Shown in pieces: positions 52,706 to 61,689 of a stretch of 64,000 nt of DNA. The DNA is from DAINPP01 sp963667315 (GTDB lineage Bacteria > Thermotogota > Thermotogae > MWEM01). The notes under the pieces are model-generated. The model was not told the origin of the DNA. It saw nothing but the letters and a program-made list of their open reading frames with translations, and searched no databases. Each line of letters opens with the position of its first letter. Position 1 is the first letter of the stretch. The stretch covers positions 1,302,001 through 1,366,000 of the forward strand of contig OY763325.1 of the NCBI GenBank assembly GCA_963667315.1, in the 5' to 3' direction. The translations under genes were made by a program, and so were the position numbers.

Positions 52706-53731
52706 ATGACTTTGTACGAAGCGTCGATACGGATAATAAAAGAAAATCAATCGGAAAATGGTGCCTTTATTGCAAGTCCGGCATTTTCTCAATATGGCTT
52801 TTGCTGGTTGAGGGATGGTGCCTTTATTGCTGAAGCGATGGCTGAGGCAAAAGAATTTGAATCAGCAGAGAAATTCTTCAAGTGGGTTGAAACTATTCTT
52901 GAGAACAATAAAGAAGCGTTGCTCAACATTAAAGAAAAAAAAGAAGAAGCGATCAGGATCGATGATTTTCTACCGACGAGATATACATTGATTGGCGAGA
53001 GAAATAATGATGATTGGGAAAACGCACAGAGTGATGGATACGGTACCTATTTATGGGCATTGGGGAAATTTGTAGTCCAAACCGGTTATGCAATCAATCA
53101 TGAGTTGACAGAACTGATCACCACTTATCTTGAAAAGGTCTGGAAAGTCCCCTGTTATGACGCATGGGAAGAGGAAAAAGATGCCGTCCATACCTCCACA
53201 CTTATTTCCATAACTGCCGGACTGAAAGCTGCGGAAAAACTACTTGGAAGAAAAACGAAATGGAAAGAGGTCAAAGGATATATAGAAGATCATTGTATTC
53301 TGAATGGCAGACTGATTAAATCAACGTTGAATGATGGCGTCGACAGCAGCCTCATTTGGGCAGTTTCCCCATATAAAATTTGGGATACCGATCATCCGGT
53401 TATCAGGAAAACGATAGAAAAGATAGAGAACGACCTGTACTTTGAAGGTGGACTGAAAAGATACAAGGAGGATTCGTATTTTGGTGGTGGCAGCTGGATT
53501 TTATTATCTGCCAGTCTCGCACTCTATTACAAGGCAACAGGCCAAAAAGACAAATTCAATTTAATCAAACAATGGATCGAAAAACAGGCAGATCATGAAT
53601 CGAATCTTCCCGAACAGGTTAAAGAGCATCTGCTTTTTGCAGATTATTACGAGAAGTGGGTTAAAAAGTGGGGAGAAATTGCCAGCCCTTTACTATGGTC
53701 TCATGCTAATTATATAAAATTAAAAGATTAA
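52706..53731 (+). CDS. glycoside hydrolase family 15-type glucoamylase/glucodextranase-like catalytic domain
   Basis: Soluble (alpha/alpha)6-barrel enzyme of 341 aa, no signal peptide. Motifs: YGFCWLRDGAFIAEAMAEA, DGYGTYLWALGKFV, DAWEEEKDAVHTSTLISITAGLKAAE (the WEE glutamate is the likely general acid), GGGSWILLSASLALYY and the NLPEQ near the end with the likely base glutamate. It lacks the N-terminal beta-sandwich seen in bacterial glucoamylases, so it is a minimal catalytic unit, as in some isomaltose glucohydrolases. It follows the GH31 gene with 11 nt between them. Together they should reduce imported alpha-glucans to glucose. Confidence 0.85.
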   Translation: MTLYEASIRIIKENQSENGAFIASPAFSQYGFCWLRDGAFIAEAMAEAKEFESAEKFFKWVETILENNKEALLNIKEKKEEAIRIDDFLPTRYTLIGERNNDDWENAQSDGYGTYLWALGKFVVQTGYAINHELTELITTYLEKVWKVPCYDAWEEEKDAVHTSTLISITAGLKAAEKLLGRKTKWKEVKGYIEDHCILNGRLIKSTLNDGVDSSLIWAVSPYKIWDTDHPVIRKTIEKIENDLYFEGGLKRYKEDSYFGGGSWILLSASLALYYKATGQKDKFNLIKQWIEKQADHESNLPEQVKEHLLFADYYEKWVKKWGEIASPLLWSHANYIKLKD

Positions 53732-53759
53732 TTCAAGAATACCGTAATAGTATCTGAAG

Positions 53760-53789
53760 AACGCCCGGCTTCCACAGCGGGCGTTTTTA
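53760..53789 (+). terminator. intrinsic terminator of the alpha-glucoside operon
   Basis: AACGCCCG (53760-53767) pairs with CGGGCGTT (53778-53785), followed by Ts. Confidence 0.8.
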
Positions 53790-53881
53790 TTATAAAATTA
53801 TAGTTTATTTTAGTACGCTTTATAGTGCATCCTTAATAGGCTGAAATCCTTGCAGATTGTTTTTATATTTTATACCAGTCA

Positions 53882-54004
53882 TTCTCTCTCTTATCGAAAA
53901 TAAAGATGAAAAGGCCTTTAAAACCCGAAAAATTCTTCACTGTTTTGATTTCAATGAAAGAAGATGGGAATTATCAGAAGTATTTGAATACAATTAGAAA
54001 ATAA
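53882..54004 (+). pseudogene. C-terminal relic of a family-3 solute-binding protein gene
   Basis: The open frame ends MKEDGNYQKYLNTIRK and then TAA. This closely matches the C-terminus of the lone binding protein at 44842-45603 (MKKDGTYQRFLDRINRQ). The preceding residues (KPEKFFTVLIS) fit the same helix. No start codon, ribosome site or further homologous sequence is visible upstream, so it is a remnant of a deleted paralogue. Confidence 0.65.
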
Positions 54005-54135
54005 TTCTGTTAATTTTTTTTGCACATTCAGTAAATTTGTTATATTGGCATAATTCTTTGCGTCTCAATATATGAGTTTTATATTAAAAATAAAGACTGA
54101 TGATAAAATGTGAATAAACACTCTGAAGAAGGCTT

Positions 54136-54161
54136 TCCCCCTCATAGAGGGGGATTTTTTT
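54136..54161 (+). terminator. isolated intrinsic terminator facing a converging gene
   Basis: TCCCCCTC (54136-54143) pairs with GAGGGGGA (54147-54154), 3-nt loop, then T7 on the plus strand. The only plus-strand gene before it already has its own terminator, so it may end a short transcript from ~54060. Confidence 0.75.
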
Positions 54162-56355
54162 ATTTCTTACCCCTGAAAAACCGTTCAAGCAAAGTTGGTA
54201 AAAATGTCAGTGAAACAAAAGAACTAACTAACATGGTCACCCACATCAGCATGGACATATAGGTATGAAACTGAAGGGGTGAGAATAAGAGTGCAGATAG
54301 TCCAAGTGCAAGTCCCAATGCATTTGCGATAACCGGCTTTTCAACATATTCAAACGCAAGTCTTGCCGCTTCCTTTGAAGTCTTTTCTTTCAGAAATTGT
54401 TTAAATAAAGAGGTTAAATGGATAGAATAATCAATCCCAACACCGATTGTAATACTCGCTATTGTGCTGGTGATAATGCTAAGATCAATTGAAGCATATC
54501 CCATAAATCCAAACAAGGAGATTAAGGTCGCTGCTAAAGGTACTATTGCGATAAAAGCCATCTTAATACTTCTGAGAGTCACTATCATCAGCGCAAACAC
54601 CAACATCACGGCAAGAAAAATTGATCCCACCTGATCCGGCATAATCCTGTCGTTCATTTCTTTCATCATAAAAGGAATGCCGATTGCATGAAATTTTATT
54701 TTTTCAGTTGAATAATCCTCTGCAATTTGTGTTAACTCGGTCAGAATTTCATTCGAAAGATTCTTTGGAAAGATTACTATTCGTGAAATATTCTGATCTC
54801 TCAGGATAGATGTTTCAACCATTTGTGGCTGATTGGATGTCAATAGATTATACATCAGGTTCACTTGAATCATATTTTTCGGGTAAGTATCTTCATCTGC
54901 ACCAAAAAACAGTGAGTTGAGTGTCGCAAATATATTGTATATGGAAACGGCTTTCTGACTGATTCCACGTTCAGCCAGTTCCCTTTCAAGTAAAATGACC
55001 TGCTCGGCATTCTCAGGTAACAGGGGGTCTGTTTCAGTCTCTATTTCGACAAACATTGGAATAGCCCCACCACTTATTTCAGAAATCTTATCCATACTTT
55101 TTCGTATTTCCGTTCTTTCTTTATAGATGTTGATCATATTCAAATCTGTCTGGATCAGAAAAATCCCCGGTAAAAAAAGTGTGCAAATTAATATAGTAAG
55201 GATAATTGATTTTTTACCCATACTTTTTTTCAATATCGGTGTGACAGGATCAAATCGTTCGTTCGTCTTTTTGCTTGATTTCCCTATTGTTTTCAGCCCG
55301 ATACAAATGACAGGAAGAAAAAACCATGTTGCAAAACCGGCAAGCGCTATACCGATACTCGCCGTCATGGCAAGTTGTCTCATGGGAGCTGATTGAACCA
55401 CGAACAAAGACATAAAACCGGCGATTGTGGTCAAAGTCGTCAATATCATGGGCCATCCAACTCTCATCAATGTTTCTTTTAAAGCCTTTTTGAGGGATGA
55501 GCCTTTTTCTATCTCATCCTGAATATGAGACATAAAATGTAAGCCATCGGCACTCCCCATGACAATGGTGAAAACCGGTGACAATACGGTTATGGCAGAA
55601 AGTTCAAGTGAGGTCCACCCAAGAAGTCCCATCGTCCATAAGGCACCAATTCCTGCCGGAAGAATGGATAAGATGGTACTTTTGAGATTCCCCAGTTTCC
55701 ATCTGAAAATGAGCAGAAGAAAAAAGATGGCAAATGGTGGGATAAAAAATATAATCTGGAGAATGTATTCAAAAAGCGACGATTGAAGATAAACATCTCC
55801 AGAATTATAGTAATCAAGACCGGTTGATTTGACGTATTCAAGAATTTCACCGGCAGTAACAGTCGCAATCATCGGGTCGGGATTGATGGTAAAAAAACCA
55901 TAATAGCCATCCTCTTCAATATAAAGGGATTTCAAACTCCCCATCCTGTCTATATAATTCATAATTAAATTTGAATTATCTTCATCTACCTGTTCTATTT
56001 TTTTTACCGATAACCCGGAAGGTATCATGGGAGGAAGGGGGCCTGACACAAATTGTACACCGTCTATATTTTCAATTCCTTTCTGAATCTCCAGAAATTC
56101 CTGTAAAACGCCGGTTTCATTTCGTTGAGATGATTTAATAACGAAGATCAGCTGATCAACGTTGGAAAAATATTCACCCATCTTTTCATACTCAGTCATA
56201 GCAGACGAGTTCTCCGGCATAAACAATGCCAGATCAGTGTCAATTCTGATTTTGAAAATACCGATAACAGAAAGGATATTGAAAATTAGAAAAAGAATGA
56301 GAAACAACCTTCTCTTTTGACTGATCAGTTCGACAAAATTTTCATGTATTTTCAT
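54160..56355 (-). CDS. RND superfamily (MMPL/HAE3-type) exporter
   Basis: Inner-membrane protein of 731 aa built as two repeats of one segment, a large exterior loop and five segments (about 12 segments in total). FRIRIDTDLALFMPENSSA-like sequence (read IFKIRIDTDLALFMPENSSA) after the first segment, SPVFTIVMGSADGLHFMSH in segment 4 and STIASITIGVGIDYSIHL in segment 10 are typical of HAE3/MMPL proteins. They move hydrophobic molecules such as lipids or hopanoids. No outer-membrane or HlyD partner is nearby. ATG at 56355 follows AAGGAGCGTGTTC; GTG at 56361 is too close to the ribosome site. Confidence 0.9.
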   Translation of the reverse strand: MKIHENFVELISQKRRLFLILFLIFNILSVIGIFKIRIDTDLALFMPENSSAMTEYEKMGEYFSNVDQLIFVIKSSQRNETGVLQEFLEIQKGIENIDGVQFVSGPLPPMIPSGLSVKKIEQVDEDNSNLIMNYIDRMGSLKSLYIEEDGYYGFFTINPDPMIATVTAGEILEYVKSTGLDYYNSGDVYLQSSLFEYILQIIFFIPPFAIFFLLLIFRWKLGNLKSTILSILPAGIGALWTMGLLGWTSLELSAITVLSPVFTIVMGSADGLHFMSHIQDEIEKGSSLKKALKETLMRVGWPMILTTLTTIAGFMSLFVVQSAPMRQLAMTASIGIALAGFATWFFLPVICIGLKTIGKSSKKTNERFDPVTPILKKSMGKKSIILTILICTLFLPGIFLIQTDLNMINIYKERTEIRKSMDKISEISGGAIPMFVEIETETDPLLPENAEQVILLERELAERGISQKAVSIYNIFATLNSLFFGADEDTYPKNMIQVNLMYNLLTSNQPQMVETSILRDQNISRIVIFPKNLSNEILTELTQIAEDYSTEKIKFHAIGIPFMMKEMNDRIMPDQVGSIFLAVMLVFALMIVTLRSIKMAFIAIVPLAATLISLFGFMGYASIDLSIITSTIASITIGVGIDYSIHLTSLFKQFLKEKTSKEAARLAFEYVEKPVIANALGLALGLSALLFSPLQFHTYMSMLMWVTMLVSSFVSLTFLPTLLERFFRGKK

Positions 56356-56480
56356 GAACACGCTCCTTGACAGATGAGGACTAAATGTATTCTTCTGTGA
56401 ATTATATCATTATTTTAAGTAATGAAGCATATTTACCGATGTATTCTGAGACACATCACAAAATAATCATATTTATCCTT

Positions 56481-56486
56481 TATAAT
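56481..56486 (+). promoter_or_regulatory. -10 box of the two-component operon
   Basis: TATAAT 35 nt before the response regulator ATG. No convincing -35. Confidence 0.45.
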
Positions 56487-56520
56487 AGGCATAGAATATG
56501 AAAAAACAGGAGACGATCAG

Positions 56521-57183
56521 ATGAAAAAGAGAATTTTAATTGCAGATGATGAAGATAGGATGAGAAGACTAATAAAAGATTTTTTAACTCGAGATGGCTA
56601 CGAAGTCATAGAAGCCGCCGATGGTCTTGAAGCTCTGGAAAAATTCGAATCTTCAAAAGCAGATCTCGCGGTGCTGGATGTTATGATGCCCGTTTATGAC
56701 GGATGGGAAGTATGTGCTGAGATAAAGGAGATTTCAGACATTCCGGTTATCATGCTGACCGCTCTTGATGGTGAAGATGATGAAATTTTCAGTCTTAAAA
56801 ACGGAGCAGATGATTATATGCCAAAGCCTTTCAGTCCAAAGGTGCTCATTGCAAGGATAGAGAATTTGTTGAAACGAGCAGATGATGAGGAAGAGGTCGT
56901 TGAAATAGAAGGTGTTAAAATTGAGGTGAATGCCAGAAGGATTTTTCTCGGTGAGGATGAAATACAACTCAGTCCAAAAGAGTTTGAACTCCTAATTTAT
57001 TTATATCAGAATAGCGAGAAGGCTTTGAAAAGGGACAAGATATTAAACGAAGTGTGGGGATATGATTATTTTGGCGATCCGCGTACCGTTGATACCCATA
57101 TCAAAAGTATCAGAAAAAAACTTGAACCCTTGAAGGATCATATCAACACGGTCAGAGGAGTTGGATACAGATTCGATATATAA
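56521..57183 (+). CDS. OmpR-family response regulator
   Basis: Protein of 220 aa. The receiver domain (~1-120) has the acidic pocket DDE at residues 9-11, the phospho-acceptor Asp53 in AVLDVMMPVYDGWEV, and KPF in YMPKPFSPKVL. The C-terminal winged helix (~128-220) contains LSPKEFELLIYLYQNSEKAL and VDTHIKSIRKKLEP, then INTVRGVGYRF, the OmpR/PhoB DNA-binding motif. It pairs with the histidine kinase gene 5 nt downstream. The stimulus is unknown. GGAGAC ribosome site. Confidence 0.95.
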   Translation: MKKRILIADDEDRMRRLIKDFLTRDGYEVIEAADGLEALEKFESSKADLAVLDVMMPVYDGWEVCAEIKEISDIPVIMLTALDGEDDEIFSLKNGADDYMPKPFSPKVLIARIENLLKRADDEEEVVEIEGVKIEVNARRIFLGEDEIQLSPKEFELLIYLYQNSEKALKRDKILNEVWGYDYFGDPRTVDTHIKSIRKKLEPLKDHINTVRGVGYRFDI

Positions 57184-57188
57184 ACAGA

Positions 57189-58664
57189 ATGAAAAAATCA
57201 ATATTCTTTAAACTGTTTTATGAAATCTCAGTTATTATATTATCATTCACCTTGCTTTTCTGGGTATTCAGCAGGATTTTCATCACCAATTTCTATCTGA
57301 GTGATACAAAAAAAGTCATGTTGGAAGAGGCAAAGAATATTGATAGAATGTACGATGGAACCAGTGAAAGTATCACCCTTGACTTTATGAAACTTCAGAG
57401 AAACAAGCAGTATCACGCAATGCTTTACAATACGGAAACAAAATTGATCCTCGACATCTCCCCTTTTGAAGTGCCTGAAAATGTACAAAAAAAACTCCCT
57501 TCTCTTAAGGAAATTTCTATCACTCAATTGTATTCAGCTGAATTGGAGGATGGTATCCTCGATAAGCTCTATGATAAAAAATTGATATACGATACGGTCA
57601 CGAACGATTTCCTGGATAATGACATGCTGGTCATGTATTATTTACTCAAAAATGGGGATATTCTTATCCTGGAAGCTCCATTATTTTCCATCAATAAGAA
57701 TTCTGATTCTGCAACGCGATTTATAATGATTTCAGGTGTTTTACTCTTTTTCTTTGGCATTCAAATATCTTTGATTTATTCCAGAATTTTCACGAGACCC
57801 ATCAAAAAACTAAAATCAATTGCCGAAAAGATGGCAAGACTCGACTTCAGCGAAAAATACACGGAAAGACGCCCGGATGAGATCGGTGAACTCGGGAACA
57901 GCATCAATATTCTTTCTGAAGAACTGGATGGAACCATCACGCAATTAAAAGAGGAAGTGGAAAAAGAAAAGAGACTGAAAGAAAAGGAAAAAGAATTTCT
58001 CTCAAATATCTCCCATGAGCTGAAGACCCCCCTTGCTTTAATACAGGGATATGCCGAAGGGTTACAGGATTTGGTCAATAAGGATGCTGAAAGCCGTGAA
58101 TACTACGCTTCAGTGATCGTCGACGAGGCAAAAAGGATGGATAAACTGGTGAAGGAATTGCTCATGATAAGCAGGATGGAAAATGATCGGGAGACAATTC
58201 ATCCAATGAAGTTCAGTATCACAAACATGATAGAAAACATCATCAAAAAGCATAATATAGAGTTGAAGGAAAAAGATATTACCGTTCACTTCGTTGAAAG
58301 CGATGAATTTGTCTTTGCGGATAAATTCAAGATTTCAGAAGTTGTAGAAAACTTCTATACCAATGCCATTAAACATTGTGATTATGAAAAATTAATCATC
58401 ATTAGATATGAAAAAATTGGAGATATTTTAAGGGTCAAAGTACAAAATAGTGGTAAAACCATTCCCGAAGAACATCTGAACAAAATTTGGGACAAATTCT
58501 ACAAAGTTGACTTCGCAAGAAAACGGAATGCCATCAGCGGTACAGGAATTGGACTTTACGTTGTTTCAAAGATTCAGGAGCTTCATAAACAAAATTATGG
58601 TGTCAATAACACATCTGAAGGTGTGGAATTTTGGTTCGATTTAAAAATATCTGAAGATACTTAA
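57189..58664 (+). CDS. membrane sensor histidine kinase
   Basis: Protein of 491 aa. First membrane segment ~12-34, extracytoplasmic sensor ~35-180, second segment ~180-200, HAMP ~200-255 (RIFTRPIKKLKSIAEKMARL), HisKA with phospho-acceptor in FLSNISHELKTPLALIQG, and a HATPase with NFYTNAIKH (N box) and GTGIGLYVVSKIQE (G2). The G1 DxGxG motif is weak (VQNSGKTIPEEHL). It is the partner of the adjacent OmpR-type regulator. The start has almost no ribosome site, implying translational coupling. Confidence 0.92.
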   Translation: MKKSIFFKLFYEISVIILSFTLLFWVFSRIFITNFYLSDTKKVMLEEAKNIDRMYDGTSESITLDFMKLQRNKQYHAMLYNTETKLILDISPFEVPENVQKKLPSLKEISITQLYSAELEDGILDKLYDKKLIYDTVTNDFLDNDMLVMYYLLKNGDILILEAPLFSINKNSDSATRFIMISGVLLFFFGIQISLIYSRIFTRPIKKLKSIAEKMARLDFSEKYTERRPDEIGELGNSINILSEELDGTITQLKEEVEKEKRLKEKEKEFLSNISHELKTPLALIQGYAEGLQDLVNKDAESREYYASVIVDEAKRMDKLVKELLMISRMENDRETIHPMKFSITNMIENIIKKHNIELKEKDITVHFVESDEFVFADKFKISEVVENFYTNAIKHCDYEKLIIIRYEKIGDILRVKVQNSGKTIPEEHLNKIWDKFYKVDFARKRNAISGTGIGLYVVSKIQELHKQNYGVNNTSEGVEFWFDLKISEDT

Positions 58665-58703
58665 TTTTTATAAACAAAACCAATAATATTCAAATTCTCA
58701 ATT

Positions 58704-58735
58704 AAAAACCACTTTTTTCAAAAAGTGGTTTTTTC
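58704..58735 (+). terminator. intrinsic terminator of the two-component operon
   Basis: AAAAACCACTTTT pairs with AAAAGTGGTTTTT across a short loop at about 58718-58720. The right arm ends in a T6 tract. Confidence 0.8.
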
Positions 58736-58980
58736 TAATTCCCAAAAGACATGGACGAGAACCTTTCAAAGGCTATTCAGGGATCATTTAATCTTTAAAA
58801 CATATCAGCACTGTTCTTTTTCAACGCTATCAAACAATATTTTTCAATGAAAAGACCCTATAGTAAAGAAAGAACCCAATAAAATGATGATCCCAAACAA
58901 CATTTTATTCCATTAATCGCAAAAATAAAACAGTTAAATCAAATATATAAAGCCATATATAAATATTTTTAATTTCTCAC
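58736..58980. other. AT-rich spacer before the MFS promoter
   Basis: About 245 nt with no recognisable gene, repeat or RNA. Part of the ~385-nt gap between the kinase and MFS genes. Confidence 0.5.
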
Positions 58981-59009
58981 TTGACTTTTTTCATTTTATA
59001 GTGTATATT
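58981..59009 (+). promoter_or_regulatory. promoter of the MFS exporter gene
   Basis: TTGACT (58981-58986), 17-nt spacer, TATATT (59004-59009). The ATG lies 40 nt downstream. Confidence 0.7.
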
Positions 59010-59048
59010 ACTACCGAAATGAAAATATTCTTGTAGGCGGTGACTCGA

Positions 59049-60323
59049 ATGGAACATGAAAGAAGAAATTTTTGGCTTTTGGTATTTGGAAGATTAGTTT
59101 CCTTAATCGGTTCGGGAATTCAACAGGTAGCCATTCCTCTTTATATACTTGATCTGACCGGTTCAGGAACGATGATGGGAACCTTTGTACTCGTCACAAA
59201 CCTTCCTCGTTTAATTTTCGGACCCTTCGCAGGTGTAATAGGGGACAGATTCAACAGAAAAAAGATCATGGTCTACATGGATCTTGCGAGAGGAGCTGTT
59301 ATTTTACTGATGGCATTTATGGCTGGAATGGGCTCACTTGAAATAGCCGGATTAATGCTGTTGCAGGTTCTCATTTCTACATTTGATATCACCTTCGATC
59401 CCGCTACGGGTGCTATGGTCGCTGATATTGTTCCAAAAGAAAAACTCAACAGGGCAAACTCAATTCTACAGGGTGTCAACAGTGCCTGTTATATTGTAGG
59501 TCCAGCCCTTGGCGGAATAATGTATGCGACGATCGGTATTGAAGCGGTATTCCTTGCAAATGGCGTCTCTTTTCTCCTTTCAGGGGTAACAGAAATGTTT
59601 ATCCGTTACAAACAGACAACTGAAAAAAAAGCCATTTCAATAAAGGGAACTTTCTCAGATATAAAAGAAGGATTTGTTTATCTCAAAACTTTACCGGGGT
59701 TAATCATGCTGCTGACATTTGCGATGATATCAAACTTCCTTTTAAGCGGGATGTTTGGGGTTGTATTACCTTTCTTTACAAGGGAAGTCGTTGGTTTTTC
59801 AGCTCAGCAATTCGGCTATCTAGAAACTACATGGGTCATCGGTGTCCTTATTGGAAACATTATTCTCGGTGCTTTTCTTGCAAAGAAAAAAGCACCCGCC
59901 TTATTCAAAACGGGAATCCTCGCTGAATCAGTTCTTTTCCTTCTCTTTGCAGCAGTCGCATTCCCGACCATGACAAATTTCTTTGGCGGTAATTCATGGA
60001 CCTATTTCTTTATAATAGGCGCAATATTCACCTGCACCGGAGTATTTAATGCATTGGTCAACACACCAATGCTTACAATGTTCCAGAAAAAGGTAGAAAC
60101 GCAGTACAGATCAAGAGTCTTTTCCGTTATTTCCATACTCGCTCAGCTAATTACACCAATCGGTGCCTTCTTGTACGGACTCGGACTCGACAGGTTTGAA
60201 ACCCATAATCTGATACTTCTTGCCGGTATCGGGAATCTTATCGTAACCATCGTCTTCCTTGTAATCGGAATGACAAAGATACTGGAGGAAAACGAAGAAA
60301 AACTTCAAACGGCTACAAAGTGA
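59049..60323 (+). CDS. MFS transporter, MefA/enterobactin-exporter-like
   Basis: Inner-membrane protein of 424 aa with about 12 segments. Between segments 2 and 3 it has the MFS motif GVIGDRFNRKKIMVYMDLARG. The opening NFWLLVFGRLVSLIGSGIQQ, then AIPLYILDLTGS, is typical of the MFS_3/MefA-type exporters (macrolide or siderophore efflux). The substrate is not determined. The ATG at 59049 is favoured over GTG 59040, because the weak GGCGGTG site lies just before it. Monocistronic with its own promoter and terminator. Confidence 0.88.
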   Translation: MEHERRNFWLLVFGRLVSLIGSGIQQVAIPLYILDLTGSGTMMGTFVLVTNLPRLIFGPFAGVIGDRFNRKKIMVYMDLARGAVILLMAFMAGMGSLEIAGLMLLQVLISTFDITFDPATGAMVADIVPKEKLNRANSILQGVNSACYIVGPALGGIMYATIGIEAVFLANGVSFLLSGVTEMFIRYKQTTEKKAISIKGTFSDIKEGFVYLKTLPGLIMLLTFAMISNFLLSGMFGVVLPFFTREVVGFSAQQFGYLETTWVIGVLIGNIILGAFLAKKKAPALFKTGILAESVLFLLFAAVAFPTMTNFFGGNSWTYFFIIGAIFTCTGVFNALVNTPMLTMFQKKVETQYRSRVFSVISILAQLITPIGAFLYGLGLDRFETHNLILLAGIGNLIVTIVFLVIGMTKILEENEEKLQTATK

Positions 60324-60355
60324 AACAAAACTCTCATTATAAGACGTTTGTCTTT

Positions 60356-60387
60356 CGGTGTGTCTTTATAAGACACACCGTCTTTTT
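60356..60387 (+). terminator. intrinsic terminator of the MFS gene
   Basis: 11-bp stem CGGTGTGTCTT (60356-60366) with AAGACACACCG (60370-60380), 3-nt loop, then TCTTTTT. Confidence 0.85.
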
Positions 60388-61351
60388 ATATTATGAGGAT
60401 TACATTTCCCCTTTTATGGCCTTCCCCAACATATCTGAAGGCATCGCCCACTTCCTGCATCACATATTTTCTATCGATAACTTCTTTTATATACCCATTT
60501 TCAACCATTTCATTTAGAATGTTCAACGTTTTAACCTTCTCCGGATTCTTCTTTAAACCCGTCGCGGCGAATTTTGCTCTTTTCCCGCTTTTTTTAAATA
60601 GCATGTTCAACAACACACCGGGGTTTGGAAAAGTCGTCAAATATACCCCATTGTCCGTCAGAATATCTGTACATTTTGTAAAAGAGCTTTTTACCACCAC
60701 ATCGAACACAATATCGTATTTCTGATTACTTTTTGTAAAATCTTCCTTTGTGTAATCAATTACATAATCGGCCCCCAGATTTTTCACGAGTTCGATATTC
60801 TTTGTACTGCAAACGGCTGTCACTTCCGCACCAAAGTATTTTGATATCTGTATGGCAAAGTTGCCCACAGAACCTGAAGCACCGTTAATCAGAATCTTCT
60901 GTCCTTTTTGTATATCTGTCAGTCCTTTTAAAAAACCGTATGCCGTCAATCCACCGTCACAAATTCCAGCCGCTGTTCCAAAATCAAACTTCTCAGGTTT
61001 TTTTACGATGGCTGAATCCTTATCGATACAGATATATTCCGCATACGCCCCAAGTCCCAGTCCGGCTGAACCGTAGACCTCATCTCCGGCTTTAAAATCC
61101 CTGACATTTTTACCAACTTTTTCTATCACACCACCAAATATTTCTCCCGGTACATTCTTTCTCGGTTTAATTAAACCTGTAAACACACGTGATACAAAGG
61201 GAGTCCCTTTTCCAAACACGCAATCTGTAGGTGTTACAACGGCTTCTTTTACCTTTATCAGCAACTGATCCTCCTTCGGTTCCGGTCTTGATACTTCCTT
61301 TACCTTTAAAACTTCCGGTCCGCCATATCTTGTTAATACAACTGCTTTCAT
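60386..61351 (-). CDS. NAD(P)-dependent medium-chain alcohol dehydrogenase/quinone reductase
   Basis: Cytoplasmic oxidoreductase of 321 aa, zinc-free MDR type. MKAVVLTRYGGPEVLKV starts it. PGEIFGGVIEKVGKNVRDFKAGDEVYG is the substrate-domain motif, and ILINGASGSVGNFAIQISKYFGAEV (~146-170) the Rossmann NADPH loop. YVIDYTKEDF and LTDNGVYLTT follow. No catalytic zinc cysteines or structural-zinc lobe are seen. The ATG at 61351 is the family start; ATG 61360 abuts the AGAGG site. It lies downstream of a conserved 65-aa protein in the same direction, 10-20 nt apart, and of the MalT-like regulator. Confidence 0.88.
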   Translation of the reverse strand: MKAVVLTRYGGPEVLKVKEVSRPEPKEDQLLIKVKEAVVTPTDCVFGKGTPFVSRVFTGLIKPRKNVPGEIFGGVIEKVGKNVRDFKAGDEVYGSAGLGLGAYAEYICIDKDSAIVKKPEKFDFGTAAGICDGGLTAYGFLKGLTDIQKGQKILINGASGSVGNFAIQISKYFGAEVTAVCSTKNIELVKNLGADYVIDYTKEDFTKSNQKYDIVFDVVVKSSFTKCTDILTDNGVYLTTFPNPGVLLNMLFKKSGKRAKFAATGLKKNPEKVKTLNILNEMVENGYIKEVIDRKYVMQEVGDAFRYVGEGHKRGNVILII

Positions 61352-61370
61352 CTTCATCATCCTCTCTTTA

Positions 61371-61568
61371 TTATTTTTCTTCCTGATTAACTGATATTAA
61401 ACTGATTCCCTTATCCTGTATTCGTTTCAGAACTCCAAATAAAGCGGCCTGATCACGAATATCACCATGTATATCCGTGTTACCATTTGCCAGCGTTATT
61501 TCAAGTCCATCCAGCCAATGTATATTTCCCTTCTTCAAATATCCTTTTACTTTAATCCGGTAATTCAT
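61371..61568 (-). CDS. 65-aa conserved small protein, partner of the oxidoreductase
   Basis: Small soluble protein beginning MNYRIKVKGYLKKGNIHWLD. The pattern GLEITLANGNTDIHGDIRDQ, then AALFGVLKRIQDKGISLISVN, matches a widespread unnamed family with consensus like 'F.GL.IT..G.T.L.G...DQAALHG.L.KIRDLG..LISV'. I recall it from small proteins found beside quinone-oxidoreductase-like and MalT/LuxR genes. AAGGGG lies 10 nt before the ATG. Its position between a MalT-like regulator and the oxidoreductase fits one inducible unit. The function is not known. Confidence 0.7.
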   Translation of the reverse strand: MNYRIKVKGYLKKGNIHWLDGLEITLANGNTDIHGDIRDQAALFGVLKRIQDKGISLISVNQEEK

Positions 61569-61618
61569 CTCGGAATCCCCCTTTTCATTACTGTTCCTTT
61601 CTACAACTCAAGGATATC

Positions 61619-61647
61619 AAAAAAAAGTACCTGTAAACAGGTACTTT
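61619..61647 (-). terminator. terminator of the MalT-like regulator gene
   Basis: 10-bp perfect stem (61624-61633 with 61638-61647, AAAGTACCTG arm), 4-nt loop, minus-strand T8 tract. It lies between the regulator stop and the 65-aa gene. Confidence 0.8.
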
Positions 61648-61689
61648 AGTATTATATTCGGGTATTAAATTCAAATGAGCTTCTCTATC

